Shown here: positions 13,086 through 20,059 of the stretch, one piece after another
How positions within the stretch are numbered: the stretch's first letter is position 1
Layout: every line of letters starts with the position of its first letter
Source: a virus
IMG/VR virus record: IMGVR_UViG_3300049434_000098
Span: 1 to 25,863 of that record
Length of the DNA: 25,863 bases
Reading direction: 5' to 3' (one strand)
Translations under genes and position numbers: made by a program
The notes under the pieces: generated by a model
Seen by the model: the letters and a program-made list of their open reading frames with translations, nothing else
Told to the model about the DNA's origin: nothing
Database searches by the model: none

Positions 13086-13854
13086 CGATACCGGATCGCT
13101 CGACGACACCGCCGAAAGTAGCGATGCTGCAGCAACGTCGAATGTGGTGAGCGCGCCAGGTCTAAAATCTTATCCAGGCGGCAAGTCAGGCGCGGGCGTC
13201 TATCAATCAATCATCTCTCTCATGCCGCCTCACGAAACTTTCATAGAGGCATTTCTCGGCTCAGGCGCGATTATGAGAGCAAAGCGACCAGCCGTGCGCA
13301 ACATCGGCATTGATTTGGACGAAGCTGCTATCAACGCCTTTCCCGGCGATGCAGTACCAGAGCTAAATCTCATTAACGGAGATGCGCTTACTATTTTACG
13401 TACACCGTTTTGGTATGACGAAGACTATAAACGCACGCTCGTCTATTGCGATCCCCCCTACCTACTTTCTACCCGTCGGTCGTCTCGCCCTATCTACCGG
13501 TACGAGCTATCAAGTGAAGCTGAGCACGTTAAGCTTTTAGAAGTCCTGATGAACTTACCGTGCATGGTTATGCTCTCAGGCTATCGCTCAGAGCTATATG
13601 ACCGCGCTCTGTCTCACTGGCGGCGCGCAGAGTTTCACACGACGAACCGTGCGGGCAAGCGCACGCTCGAATGCGTGTGGATGAACTTCACAGAGCCTTT
13701 GGAGCTACACGATTACAGATTCTTAGGAAAAGGTTTCAGGGAGCGCGAGAGGATTAAGAGAAAGCGTTTGAGGTGGCGTGCGCGGCTCGAAAGAATGCCC
13801 GCGCTTGAGAGGCACGCGCTGATGGCGACGATTGAAGAGTTGCGAAAACAGTAA
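13060..13854 (+). CDS. dam-like: DNA adenine-N6 methyltransferase (D12/Dam class)
   Basis: This 264-residue enzyme would transfer a methyl group from S-adenosylmethionine to adenine N6. It shows YPGGK (38-42), the SAM-binding FLGSGA (65-70) and catalytic DPPY (131-134), in the D12-class order. The 35 residues before YPGGK form a polar linker, LDDTAESSDA, encoded by the dispersed 34-bp repeat. The C-terminus is very basic and helical (FRERERIKRKRLRWRARLERM). The ATG at 13060 is preferred over a TTG at 13051. No restriction endonuclease gene is adjacent, so it is an orphan enzyme, plausibly protecting phage DNA or controlling gene expression. The recognition site cannot be read from sequence. 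Confidence 0.9.
   Translation: MQDLHTTNSDTGSLDDTAESSDAAATSNVVSAPGLKSYPGGKSGAGVYQSIISLMPPHETFIEAFLGSGAIMRAKRPAVRNIGIDLDEAAINAFPGDAVPELNLINGDALTILRTPFWYDEDYKRTLVYCDPPYLLSTRRSSRPIYRYELSSEAEHVKLLEVLMNLPCMVMLSGYRSELYDRALSHWRRAEFHTTNRAGKRTLECVWMNFTEPLELHDYRFLGKGFRERERIKRKRLRWRARLERMPALERHALMATIEELRKQ
13099..13132 (+). repeat. Dispersed 34-bp repeat, copy 2
   Basis: This segment matches 8626-8659 at 30 of 34 positions. It encodes LDDTAESSDAA in the N-terminal linker of the adenine methyltransferase, in the same frame as copy 1. Confidence 0.65.
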
Positions 13855-13881
13855 AACGTAGAAAGTTGAGAGGTTTTAATT

Positions 13882-14100
13882 ATGCAGTGGACAAGAGAGA
13901 CGCCCTCAAAGGCTGGATACTATTGGCTTAGAAATTATCTTATAGAAGGCGATTCCGGCGTTAGTACAGAAGCGTTGATTGTGCATGTCTATAGCTCGTT
14001 CGGACTGCCGTTTGACGTGTCATTTACTGGCAACGATATGACGTTTGGTATAGGGGAAGTGAAAGGCGAGTGGGCCGGGCCTTTAGACCCGCCGGAATAA
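13882..14100 (+). CDS. Small phage protein (DUF551-like pattern)
   Basis: This 72-residue protein begins MQWTRETPSKAGYYWLRNY and ends GEWAGPLDPPE. The W..(T/E).P...GYYW start and the W.GP..PP end are common in small phage proteins of the DUF551 type, which have no known function. It has no signal or membrane segment. It ends 6 bases before the cytosine methyltransferase start, consistent with cotranslation. Confidence 0.65.
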   Translation: MQWTRETPSKAGYYWLRNYLIEGDSGVSTEALIVHVYSSFGLPFDVSFTGNDMTFGIGEVKGEWAGPLDPPE

Positions 14101-14106
14101 TATTTT

Positions 14107-14916
14107 ATGCTCGTCTTGTCTCTCTTTCCCGGAATAGATTTGCTCGGTAGAGGTTTCGAGCTAGAAGGCATGTGCATTGTGCGCGGCCCAGATAAGCTTT
14201 GGGGCGGCGACATCAGAAGCTTCCACGCCCCGCCAGGACTCATTACCGGCCTTATAGCAGGCTCTCCCTGTCAAGACTTCTCTCTAAAGCGTCGCGCGCC
14301 TCCAACCGGCGAAGGATTAGAACTCCTGCGCGAATTCGGGCGCGTCGTCTTTGAATCACAGGCTGCATGGTTTCTGCTAGAGAATGTTCCTACCGTTCCT
14401 GATATTCAGATAGAAGGCTATACAGTCCAACGCTTTGACTTGAACTCGCGCGAGTGCGGCGCATCTCAATCCCGCCTGCGCCATTTTCAATTCGGCTCCA
14501 AAGAGGGGCTTGTTATCTCTCCACACCGAACGAAGCCGAAAGGAAAAGCAGAGCCGATCTGTCTGGCAAGTGAAGGCGAGAGCACGGACAGGCGCAGCTT
14601 CGCGGACTTTTGCGAGCTTCAGGGCTTGCCGCGCGACTTCGACTTGCCGGGCTGGTCTATTGCTGCGAAGTATCGCGCTGTAGGGAACGGCGTTCACGTC
14701 GAGGTTGCGCGCACCATTGCCCGCGCGATCCGTGACGCCACGTGCGGCGGGAACTGCCGTCGAATCACAGATGTTCGCCTGTGCGCGTGTAATTGTGGTC
14801 GCATCTTGACGGGGAGACAAAAGGCGGCGACGGCTGGCTGTCGAAAGCGATTAGAGCGAGCGCGCAAAGAAGTGTGCCCCTCACGCCATCCTCCACTATC
14901 GAGCGGTCACGTTTAA
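14107..14916 (+). CDS. dcm-like: DNA cytosine-C5 methyltransferase with C-terminal Cys cluster
   Basis: This 269-residue enzyme has the ordered C5-methyltransferase motifs: SAM-binding LFPGIDLLGRGFE (6-18), the catalytic GSPCQDFS (Cys55), ENV (92-94), QSRLRHF (121-127) and GNGV (193-196). The stretch between the QSRLR motif and GNGV, where the target-recognition domain lies, is only about 65 residues, so the enzyme is compact. The last 60 residues add a basic Cys-rich module (Cys213, 217, 226, 228, 230, 245) resembling a small zinc finger (CACNCGRILTG...GCRKRLERAR). No endonuclease is adjacent, so it is an orphan modification enzyme. The ATG has only weak ribosome-binding sequence. Confidence 0.9.
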   Translation: MLVLSLFPGIDLLGRGFELEGMCIVRGPDKLWGGDIRSFHAPPGLITGLIAGSPCQDFSLKRRAPPTGEGLELLREFGRVVFESQAAWFLLENVPTVPDIQIEGYTVQRFDLNSRECGASQSRLRHFQFGSKEGLVISPHRTKPKGKAEPICLASEGESTDRRSFADFCELQGLPRDFDLPGWSIAAKYRAVGNGVHVEVARTIARAIRDATCGGNCRRITDVRLCACNCGRILTGRQKAATAGCRKRLERARKEVCPSRHPPLSSGHV

Positions 14917-15318
14917 TCTGTGACTGAGTTCAACGGCAACTAGCCTGGTGAATCACAATCTGTGACTTCGCAGCGCATCTCTTCACCGGCCATCTCACAC
15001 TTTACCTTTGTGACTCGCTGAACGATTCAAGGCGCAGCGCCGTCACACGTTGGACCCTATCGTTGAAAGTGGCGATGGCCGCGTGTATCGCCATCCCTGG
15101 CGGTGCGTGATCACGATGGATAGCGAATGCGACGCATTAATTCTATAATTCAAACGGGATGCTGCTCGACAAGAGCGGGAGAGCACGTAGCCAAGCCACA
15201 CCCTGGATTTGGAAGGCGGCTCGCTTTCTACCGTAGCGGGCACATCCCTTATATGTTACATTCCCAAACGGCGCGTGCGAATCATCCGAACCTCATTGTT
15301 TTTAAGGAGACTCGCACT
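14917..15318 (+). other. Gene-poor stretch, possibly a decayed gene
   Basis: No convincing intact gene is present in 402 bases. TGTGACT occurs three times (14920, 14963 and 15009). A 44-codon protein-like frame starting LAERFKAQRRH and containing GDGRVYRHPWRCVITM runs 15014-15148. Another protein-like frame (AGEHVAKPHPGFGRR) follows in a different phase. A 7-bp hairpin (TGGCGAT/ATCGCCA) and the pair GGGATG/CATCCC (15160 and 15242) are seen. I tested it for tRNA and found no T-arm. It looks like a frameshifted remnant, but this is weak. Confidence 0.3.
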
Positions 15319-15543
15319 TTGCCTGAAACGCCTCGCACCAATGGACGCCGCGCTGGAGATAAGGAACGCGCACACCTTCGCCGCCTCGAACTCAGCATCC
15401 GCAACTTCATAGCCCACTACGAAGATCACCCGGAAGAGCGTTTTGCGCCCCGCACACAGGCTCTCGTCAAAGAGTCGCGCGAAGTCTTCAAAGAGCTTGA
15501 CGCCTTGCGCTCGAAAGCACGAAACCCTCAAAACACGCAGTAA
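15319..15543 (+). CDS. Small hypothetical helical protein
   Basis: This 74-residue charged protein is mostly helical (RAHLRRLELSIRNFIAHYE, TQALVKESREVFKELDAL). I do not recognise it. I use a TTG start because AAGGAG lies 9 bases upstream; the frame is open back to 15127, with an ATG at 15253, but the upstream part is poorly supported. A short GAGGC/GCCTC hairpin follows 38 bases after its stop. Confidence 0.55.
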   Translation: MPETPRTNGRRAGDKERAHLRRLELSIRNFIAHYEDHPEERFAPRTQALVKESREVFKELDALRSKARNPQNTQ

Positions 15544-15581
15544 AAATAAGAAATCCCCTAAATATAAACTCTTCCTTGTCA

Positions 15582-15604
15582 GAGGCAATTAAGCCTCATC
15601 TTTT
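15582..15604 (+). terminator. Weak intrinsic terminator
   Basis: A 5-bp stem GAGGC/GCCTC with loop AATTAA is followed by ATCTTTTC. The stem is short, so efficiency is probably low. Confidence 0.35.
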
Positions 15605-15625
15605 CTCAAGAAGGAACTCGCTAAC

Positions 15626-16114
15626 ATGTTATCTCGCACGGACACGCCCGCACGCGCCCGCCGAAACACACGCCTTAACTCTGCCAAGCAAGACACAGCT
15701 TCCAACGTAAACGAGTGTCCGCGCGAGATTCCGGCTTCGACACCGCACTATAACTCCTTCGGACATATCCGCGATCCGAAGCTGCGCCGCGCGAAAGAAT
15801 ATGAGCAGCATCTTTTAATCCTGAAAGATATGTTTCCTCAGTACGGCGCTGGGATTGATGAACAAATTGCATATGCAAAATCTCAGCAGGATAGAAACCA
15901 CGTCTCAGACCGCGACCGCGTTATAAAGCAGCTTGAGTCTTGCCCTTTGACGTGCGCCGAAGTCGCGGAGGATTTGAATATGCCGCACGCGACCGCTTAC
16001 AAGATTTTGCGGGCCTTTGCAGAGTGCGGTTTGGTTATCATTGCGCACCGGCCCAGGCGCGACGGTAAGAAACCTCTCTGCGTTTATTCACTCTCGCATA
16101 GCCGCTCTCTATAA
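15626..16114 (+). CDS. Winged-helix DNA-binding regulator
   Basis: This 162-residue protein has a polar, probably disordered N-terminal 45 residues, a helical middle (KEYEQHLLILKDMFPQYG) and a C-terminal winged helix (about 96-155). The latter reads RVIKQLESCPLTCAEVAEDL, then MPHATAYKILRAFAECGLV and a basic wing (HRPRRDGKKPLCVYSL), as in MarR/IclR-like folds. It sits near the end of the early operon, where phages often place the late-gene activator. That role is an inference from position. The ATG follows AAGGA. Confidence 0.75.
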   Translation: MLSRTDTPARARRNTRLNSAKQDTASNVNECPREIPASTPHYNSFGHIRDPKLRRAKEYEQHLLILKDMFPQYGAGIDEQIAYAKSQQDRNHVSDRDRVIKQLESCPLTCAEVAEDLNMPHATAYKILRAFAECGLVIIAHRPRRDGKKPLCVYSLSHSRSL

Positions 16115-16121
16115 AATCAAC

Positions 16122-16274
16122 ATGGCAAAGCTCGAAAAATACATTCCCTTTTACCCTTCGATTATATTGCTCTTGTCATACCTCTTATTTGAAGGGTTTG
16201 CCTCTTTTGTATGCGCCCTGATATGGGGCGGCATCGCATTCGCGCTAGGCAAATGTTGGTCAAGTCTTAAATAA
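16122..16274 (+). CDS. Small two-segment membrane protein
   Basis: This 50-residue protein begins MAKLEKYIPFYP and has two hydrophobic segments, SIILLLSYLLFEGFA and FVCALIWGGIAFALG, separated by only a few residues, ending in a short WSSLK tail. Such a hairpin is compatible with a small holin, antiholin or other membrane protein, but no endolysin gene is next to it. It starts 7 bases after the regulator's stop and is the last gene before the strong terminator. Confidence 0.6.
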   Translation: MAKLEKYIPFYPSIILLLSYLLFEGFASFVCALIWGGIAFALGKCWSSLK

Positions 16275-16302
16275 AGCGTTCCGTAAAAATAAACTCACGC
16301 CC

Positions 16303-16338
16303 GCCCCTACTCTCTTTCTCGGAGAGTAGGGGCTTTTT
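16303..16338 (+). terminator. Strong intrinsic terminator closing the early operon
   Basis: Perfect 12-bp GC-rich arms GCCCCTACTCTC and GAGAGTAGGGGC enclose a 7-base loop and are followed by TTTTT. This is the clearest rho-independent terminator in the window and separates the early operon from the virion operon. About 90 bases without a recognisable sigma-70 promoter lie between it and the next gene, so the late promoter may depend on an activator. Confidence 0.9.
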
Positions 16339-16427
16339 GATGTGCCCGTGACGCTGGGAAAAGACCGCACGTCCGCACTTATTCAAAAGCCTCTCTCTCT
16401 CGAAACCTCGCTTTGGGAGAAAAGGAT

Positions 16428-16655
16428 ATGGCCGACGAAAACAAGAGCACAGTTGATATGAGCGGATGGACGGTCGCTGAAAGGTACGTCATCGCGCGCA
16501 TGGATAGAATTGAAAACAAGGTTGATTCATCTGCTGAAAAAATCCTTGTCATTCACGGCGAAGTCGCGGGATTGAAAGTGCGGACAGGCTTGTTCGCTTC
16601 AGCCTTCGGCATCGTCGGCGGCTTCCTCGTAGCGCTCCTAAAAGGTCACTTCTAA
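16428..16655 (+). CDS. Small one-TM protein (XhlA/holin-accessory-like)
   Basis: This 75-residue protein has a polar N-terminus, an amphipathic helix (AERYVIARMDRIENKVDSSAEK) and a C-terminal membrane segment (LFASAFGIVGGFLVALL) ending GHF. This layout resembles XhlA-type holin-associated proteins, but it is placed directly before the terminase genes rather than in a lysis cassette. The ATG follows AAAGG at a short spacing; a TTG at 16413 is an unlikely alternative. Confidence 0.6.
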   Translation: MADENKSTVDMSGWTVAERYVIARMDRIENKVDSSAEKILVIHGEVAGLKVRTGLFASAFGIVGGFLVALLKGHF

Positions 16656-16657
16656 AA

Positions 16658-17182
16658 ATGAGACTGAAGAAAAAGCAAAAAGAGTTTGTCTTGAAGTGCG
16701 TCGGCGAAGGGCTTGAGACGGATGAAATCAACGCCCGCGCGTCGCGCTGTAAGCCTGCGTTCTCTGTCTCGCGCCAGCAAGTGGATTTCTATAGAGCATC
16801 GCGCGGCGTGCAGATAAAAGAGATTGCCGCGACTGATGAGATGGAAGCTCTGCGCTCTGGCCTTGCGCTTCGCTCTGAGCGCGTCGCGCGTCTCGAAAAG
16901 CTATTCAATCGTGTCGAGACAGACTTACTTGAAAACAACCTTGTCTGGCTTCCGCGCAAGCGTGCGCTTGGGAAAGGCAAGGACGCAATCGTTATTGACG
17001 AGTTACACCTCAATGCGGCGGAAATGAAGATTTACCGCGACCTGCTAGACGACGTTGCGAAGGAAATGAACCAGCGCACCTACCAGATGCGCGAGTCTCT
17101 GCCCGAAGTCGAAGAAAGCACGGATGAACTGAAGATCACCGTCGCCTATGAAGAAAAACCGAAACAAGCGACCGAAGAATAA
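16658..17182 (+). CDS. terS: Terminase small subunit-like protein
   Basis: This 174-residue protein starts with an HTH-like segment (KEFVLKCVGEGLETDEINARA then SVSRQQVDFYRASRGVQI) typical of phage DNA-recognition subunits. A long helical region with ERVARLEKLFNRVETDLL and a conserved YRDLLDDVAKEMNQRT segment follow. I recognise this pattern from small terminase-like proteins next to large terminases. It would bind the packaging site and regulate the motor. It overlaps the large subunit gene by 35 bases and starts 2 bases after the previous stop, without its own clear ribosome-binding site. Confidence 0.8.
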   Translation: MRLKKKQKEFVLKCVGEGLETDEINARASRCKPAFSVSRQQVDFYRASRGVQIKEIAATDEMEALRSGLALRSERVARLEKLFNRVETDLLENNLVWLPRKRALGKGKDAIVIDELHLNAAEMKIYRDLLDDVAKEMNQRTYQMRESLPEVEESTDELKITVAYEEKPKQATEE

Positions 17183-18401
17183 CATCCGTCTCGTGCTGCC
17201 GAGCTTGCACACCGGGCAGCAGACTGTGATGGACACGCACGCCAGATTCAATGTCTTGGCGTGCGGGCGTCGCTTTGGCAAAACAACGCTTGGCACGAAC
17301 CTTTTAATGCCGCCGATGCTCGAAGGCTTTCCCGTCGCATGGTTCGCTCCCACCTATAAATTGCTTTTGGAAGTTTGGGATGAGTTTGAACGACTGCTCG
17401 CGCCCGTCACCCGCAAGAAAGACTCGCAGCAAAAGCGCATCAAGATTTACGGCGGCGGCTCTATCGAATTTTGGTCGCTCGACTCCGGCACGGTCGCGCG
17501 CGGTCGAAAGTATAAGCGTGTTGGCATTGACGAAGCGGCGATGGCCGCGAATCTCGAAACGCAGTGGCAGGAAGAAATCCGCCCGACGCTCGCCGACTAC
17601 ATTGGCGATGCGTGGTTTTTTTCCACTCCGAAGGGCCGCAACTTCTTTTACAAATTGTTTGCGCGAGGGCTTGACGAGCTTCAAAAGAAGTGGCGCAGCT
17701 TTCAGCTTCCTACGCGCGTTAATCCCTACATCGCAGGCTCTGAGATTGACGAAGCCGAAGAGGAATTGCCGTCAGATACTTTCGAGCAGGAATACCTTGC
17801 GCGCTTTCTTGAGAACGCAGGCTCCGTCTTTCGCAACATTCTTGCGCGCATGACGAAAGCTTTAACCGTTCCCTCTGAACACGTCGGACACACAAAGGTG
17901 CTGGGCGGCGATTGGGGCCAGAAAGACGATTTTACAGCCCTCTCAGTCGGCTGTGTCGAGTGTCGCCGCGAATTAGAGCTACTTCGCTTTAACAAGATCG
18001 GCTGGGCGTTTCAGCGCGCGCGCATTGCTGAACTCTATAAGAAGTGGGATGTGACATTCGGGCTGATGGAAACAAACTCTATCGGCTCTCCAAACCTTGA
18101 AGCTTTGCAGGCTGAGGGCTTGCGCCTCGCCGGTTTCGAGACTACCGCGCAATCTAAATCACCTCTGATTCAGAGCCTGGCACTCACTTTAGAAAACGAG
18201 CCTTTTCTATTCGTGGACGATCCGCAAGGGACAATCGAATTAGAAGCTTATGAATCGAAGCGAAACGCGAACACTAACCGCATTACTTATAGCGCGCCGC
18301 GCGGGATGCACGACGACACGGTTATAGGCCGCGCGCTCATGCGTGAGGCTATAGAGCGTTTCAAGGTAAGCAGGGCCGAACACGGCGAATCACTCTGGTA
18401 A
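17148..18401 (+). CDS. terL: Terminase large subunit
   Basis: This 417-residue DNA-packaging motor has an N-terminal ATPase with Walker A CGRRFGKT (39-46), Walker B VGIDEA (Asp128, Glu129) and the FSTPKGRNFFY motif (158-168). The C-terminal RNase H-like nuclease has GGDWG (Asp255), METN (Glu308) and GMHDD (Asp389/Asp390). It would cut concatemers and pump DNA through the portal. Length and motif set are complete. The ATG lies within the small subunit gene, so translation is probably coupled. The portal gene follows after 15 bases. Confidence 0.95.
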   Translation: MKKNRNKRPKNNIRLVLPSLHTGQQTVMDTHARFNVLACGRRFGKTTLGTNLLMPPMLEGFPVAWFAPTYKLLLEVWDEFERLLAPVTRKKDSQQKRIKIYGGGSIEFWSLDSGTVARGRKYKRVGIDEAAMAANLETQWQEEIRPTLADYIGDAWFFSTPKGRNFFYKLFARGLDELQKKWRSFQLPTRVNPYIAGSEIDEAEEELPSDTFEQEYLARFLENAGSVFRNILARMTKALTVPSEHVGHTKVLGGDWGQKDDFTALSVGCVECRRELELLRFNKIGWAFQRARIAELYKKWDVTFGLMETNSIGSPNLEALQAEGLRLAGFETTAQSKSPLIQSLALTLENEPFLFVDDPQGTIELEAYESKRNANTNRITYSAPRGMHDDTVIGRALMREAIERFKVSRAEHGESLW

Positions 18402-18416
18402 ATCAGGAGAATAACA

Positions 18417-19847
18417 ATGAATAACTTTCTAAATGGCATCACAAATAGATTCTTAAACCTCTTTCGCGGGCAATCTATCGCTGGCGGGAACTCTGAAGCT
18501 ATCGCGCGCCTATCAGCCGCCGCAAACGCTCTTACTTATTTCGAGGGCTACGCGCCGCAGACGCTCAAGGTTGAATTTGATAAGCCTGACGATAATGTTC
18601 ACATCAACTATGCAGAGGTGATTGTCAGCAAGGGCGTGGCTTTCCTCTTCGGAGAGAATCTGAAAATCAGTATCGGTACGGATGAAGACAAATCCGGCGA
18701 GGAACTGTTAGAGCAGCTTTGGCCGGAAGACGCACGCGCGGAAGATTTCACCGAAGCTGCGACGGAAGGCGGAATCTCAGGCGATGTGTATCTAAAGATT
18801 TCTATTCAGGCCGACGGCAAGCCCCGCGTCACGGTTGGCGACCCGAACACGTATCAGGTGGAGACCGACCCGCATGACGTGACGCGCGCCCGTCGCTTCG
18901 TCTGTCAGTATGAGATTCCGGGCACAGGCGACAATTCCGCTGTTTATAGATTTCAGGCTCCGAGCGGCAACAAAAACATCCTCTACAAAGAAGAGACGAC
19001 GCGCGCCGCAGACGGTAAGTCATGGCAGATTCAGGAATTTCATTCTTACAATGGCGGCAATTCGTGGTCGCCTGTCTCTGATGGCGTGACGTGGAACTTC
19101 TCATTCGCGCCTATCTTCCATTGCAAGAATCTGCCGAACTCGAAATCTTTTCACGGTCGCGCCGATCTGCGTCACGACGTGCTGCGCCTTATCTCTGCCA
19201 TCTCTCGCATTGATAGTCTCTGCAATAAGGTTGTGAGAGCGCATTCGACTCCGAAGCCTTACGCGACCGGACTCCGCAAGCAAGACTTGGAAATGGGAAC
19301 GGACAAGATGATGTACTTGCCCGCGCAGGGGATTGGCAATATTGAGCCGAAGCTGGCCCTGCTCGAAATGAAGGGCGACCTGTCAGGCGCGCGTGAATTT
19401 CGTAAAGACTTGCGCGAGGGACTTGCCGAAATGACCAAAGTGCCGGAAGTCGCCAGCGGTAAGCTTCCGAAGGTGGGCGCGATCCCGGGCGTTGCGCTCA
19501 GAATTATGCACGGACCCTTGCTCGATCAAACGAAGGTCAAGCGTCGCTTGTATGGCAAGATGATTAAGGACGCGGTTATTGCGCTTCTGACGGTTGCGGG
19601 TAAATCAGAGTTGGCTAAATCGGTACAACTTCATTGGGGCGACCCGCTGCCTTCAAACGAAGTCGAAGCTGTTGCTGTGGCAGAAGGAAAGAAAAGGCTC
19701 GGATTCAGCGAGCAGACGCTAATCTCTGAATTAGGCGGGGATGCTGCGAAGGAAAAGGAGCAACGCGCAAATGATTCGCAGACGATGGCGAGCACGATGC
19801 TGGGAGCGTTTGACAACGGCGCGGGCGCAGACCAGCTTGCGGCGTAA
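18417..19847 (+). CDS. Portal protein (SPP1 gp6-like)
   Basis: This 476-residue protein matches the SPP1-type portal family, which forms the dodecameric ring at the capsid vertex. Visible features are an N-terminal amphipathic region, the VHINYAEVIVSKGVAFLFGE segment, the central beta-rich part (VYLKISIQADGKPRVTVGDP), ISRIDSLCNKVVRAHSTPKP and a C-terminal acidic/Ala tail. The position after terL supports the assignment. The ATG follows AGGAG. A 15-bp hairpin starts 14 bases after the stop. Confidence 0.9.
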   Translation: MNNFLNGITNRFLNLFRGQSIAGGNSEAIARLSAAANALTYFEGYAPQTLKVEFDKPDDNVHINYAEVIVSKGVAFLFGENLKISIGTDEDKSGEELLEQLWPEDARAEDFTEAATEGGISGDVYLKISIQADGKPRVTVGDPNTYQVETDPHDVTRARRFVCQYEIPGTGDNSAVYRFQAPSGNKNILYKEETTRAADGKSWQIQEFHSYNGGNSWSPVSDGVTWNFSFAPIFHCKNLPNSKSFHGRADLRHDVLRLISAISRIDSLCNKVVRAHSTPKPYATGLRKQDLEMGTDKMMYLPAQGIGNIEPKLALLEMKGDLSGAREFRKDLREGLAEMTKVPEVASGKLPKVGAIPGVALRIMHGPLLDQTKVKRRLYGKMIKDAVIALLTVAGKSELAKSVQLHWGDPLPSNEVEAVAVAEGKKRLGFSEQTLISELGGDAAKEKEQRANDSQTMASTMLGAFDNGAGADQLAA

Positions 19848-19860
19848 ATGATGAATGATG

Positions 19861-19897
19861 AATAGGGTATCTATAGGTAATGTATAGATACCCTATT
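19861..19897 (+). terminator. 15-bp perfect hairpin after the portal gene
   Basis: Arms AATAGGGTATCTATA and TATAGATACCCTATT flank the loop GGTAATG, followed by CTTTGAAAATTTATT. It may attenuate transcription or protect or process the mRNA between the portal and head genes. The absence of a good T-tract and the need to express downstream head genes argue against full termination. Confidence 0.6.
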
Positions 19898-20059
19898 CTT
19901 TGAAAATTTATTACTTCGGAGGGCTGCGAAGGCCGTTTGCTAGTCGGCAACCTCGGCGCAAAGCCGTTGGCAGAGTCTGTGCGTTTAGTCCCTTAACCTT
20001 CGACTCCCGGAGCAATTTCAGCGTGAGACACCGCCCAGCGCAACCAACTAAATTATATC
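19898..20059 (+). other. Gene-free, potentially structured leader
   Basis: These 162 bases hold no convincing gene. Short hairpins are visible: GCCG/CGGC around 19932-19948 and CGGC-GCAAA-GCCG around 19954-19966. An imperfect repeat of GCCGTT also occurs. TTCGACTCC near 20007 recalls a tRNA T-loop, but its stem does not pair. No ribosome-binding site precedes the next ATG. It is probably the 5' leader of the head-protein gene. Confidence 0.4.

Noticed and set aside
14377-14820. 147-codon minus-strand frame within the cytosine methyltransferase gene
   Set aside because: It is opposite a gene with complete catalytic motifs and reads as low-complexity antisense.
15106-15115. Palindrome CGTGATCACG as an operator
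   Set aside because: It is short, single-copy and not next to a start codon or promoter.
15160-15247. A tRNA-like closing stem GGGATG/CATCCC around a Gly/Cys-rich stretch
   Set aside because: No T-arm consensus, no standard D-loop and no anticodon arm could be placed.
17304-17684. 126-codon minus-strand frame within the large terminase gene
   Set aside because: It is antisense to Walker-motif coding sequence, with no independent support.
19917-20015. Possible tRNA or tmRNA fragment because of TTCGACTCC
   Set aside because: The bases around the apparent T-loop do not form the required stem and no acceptor stem pairs.
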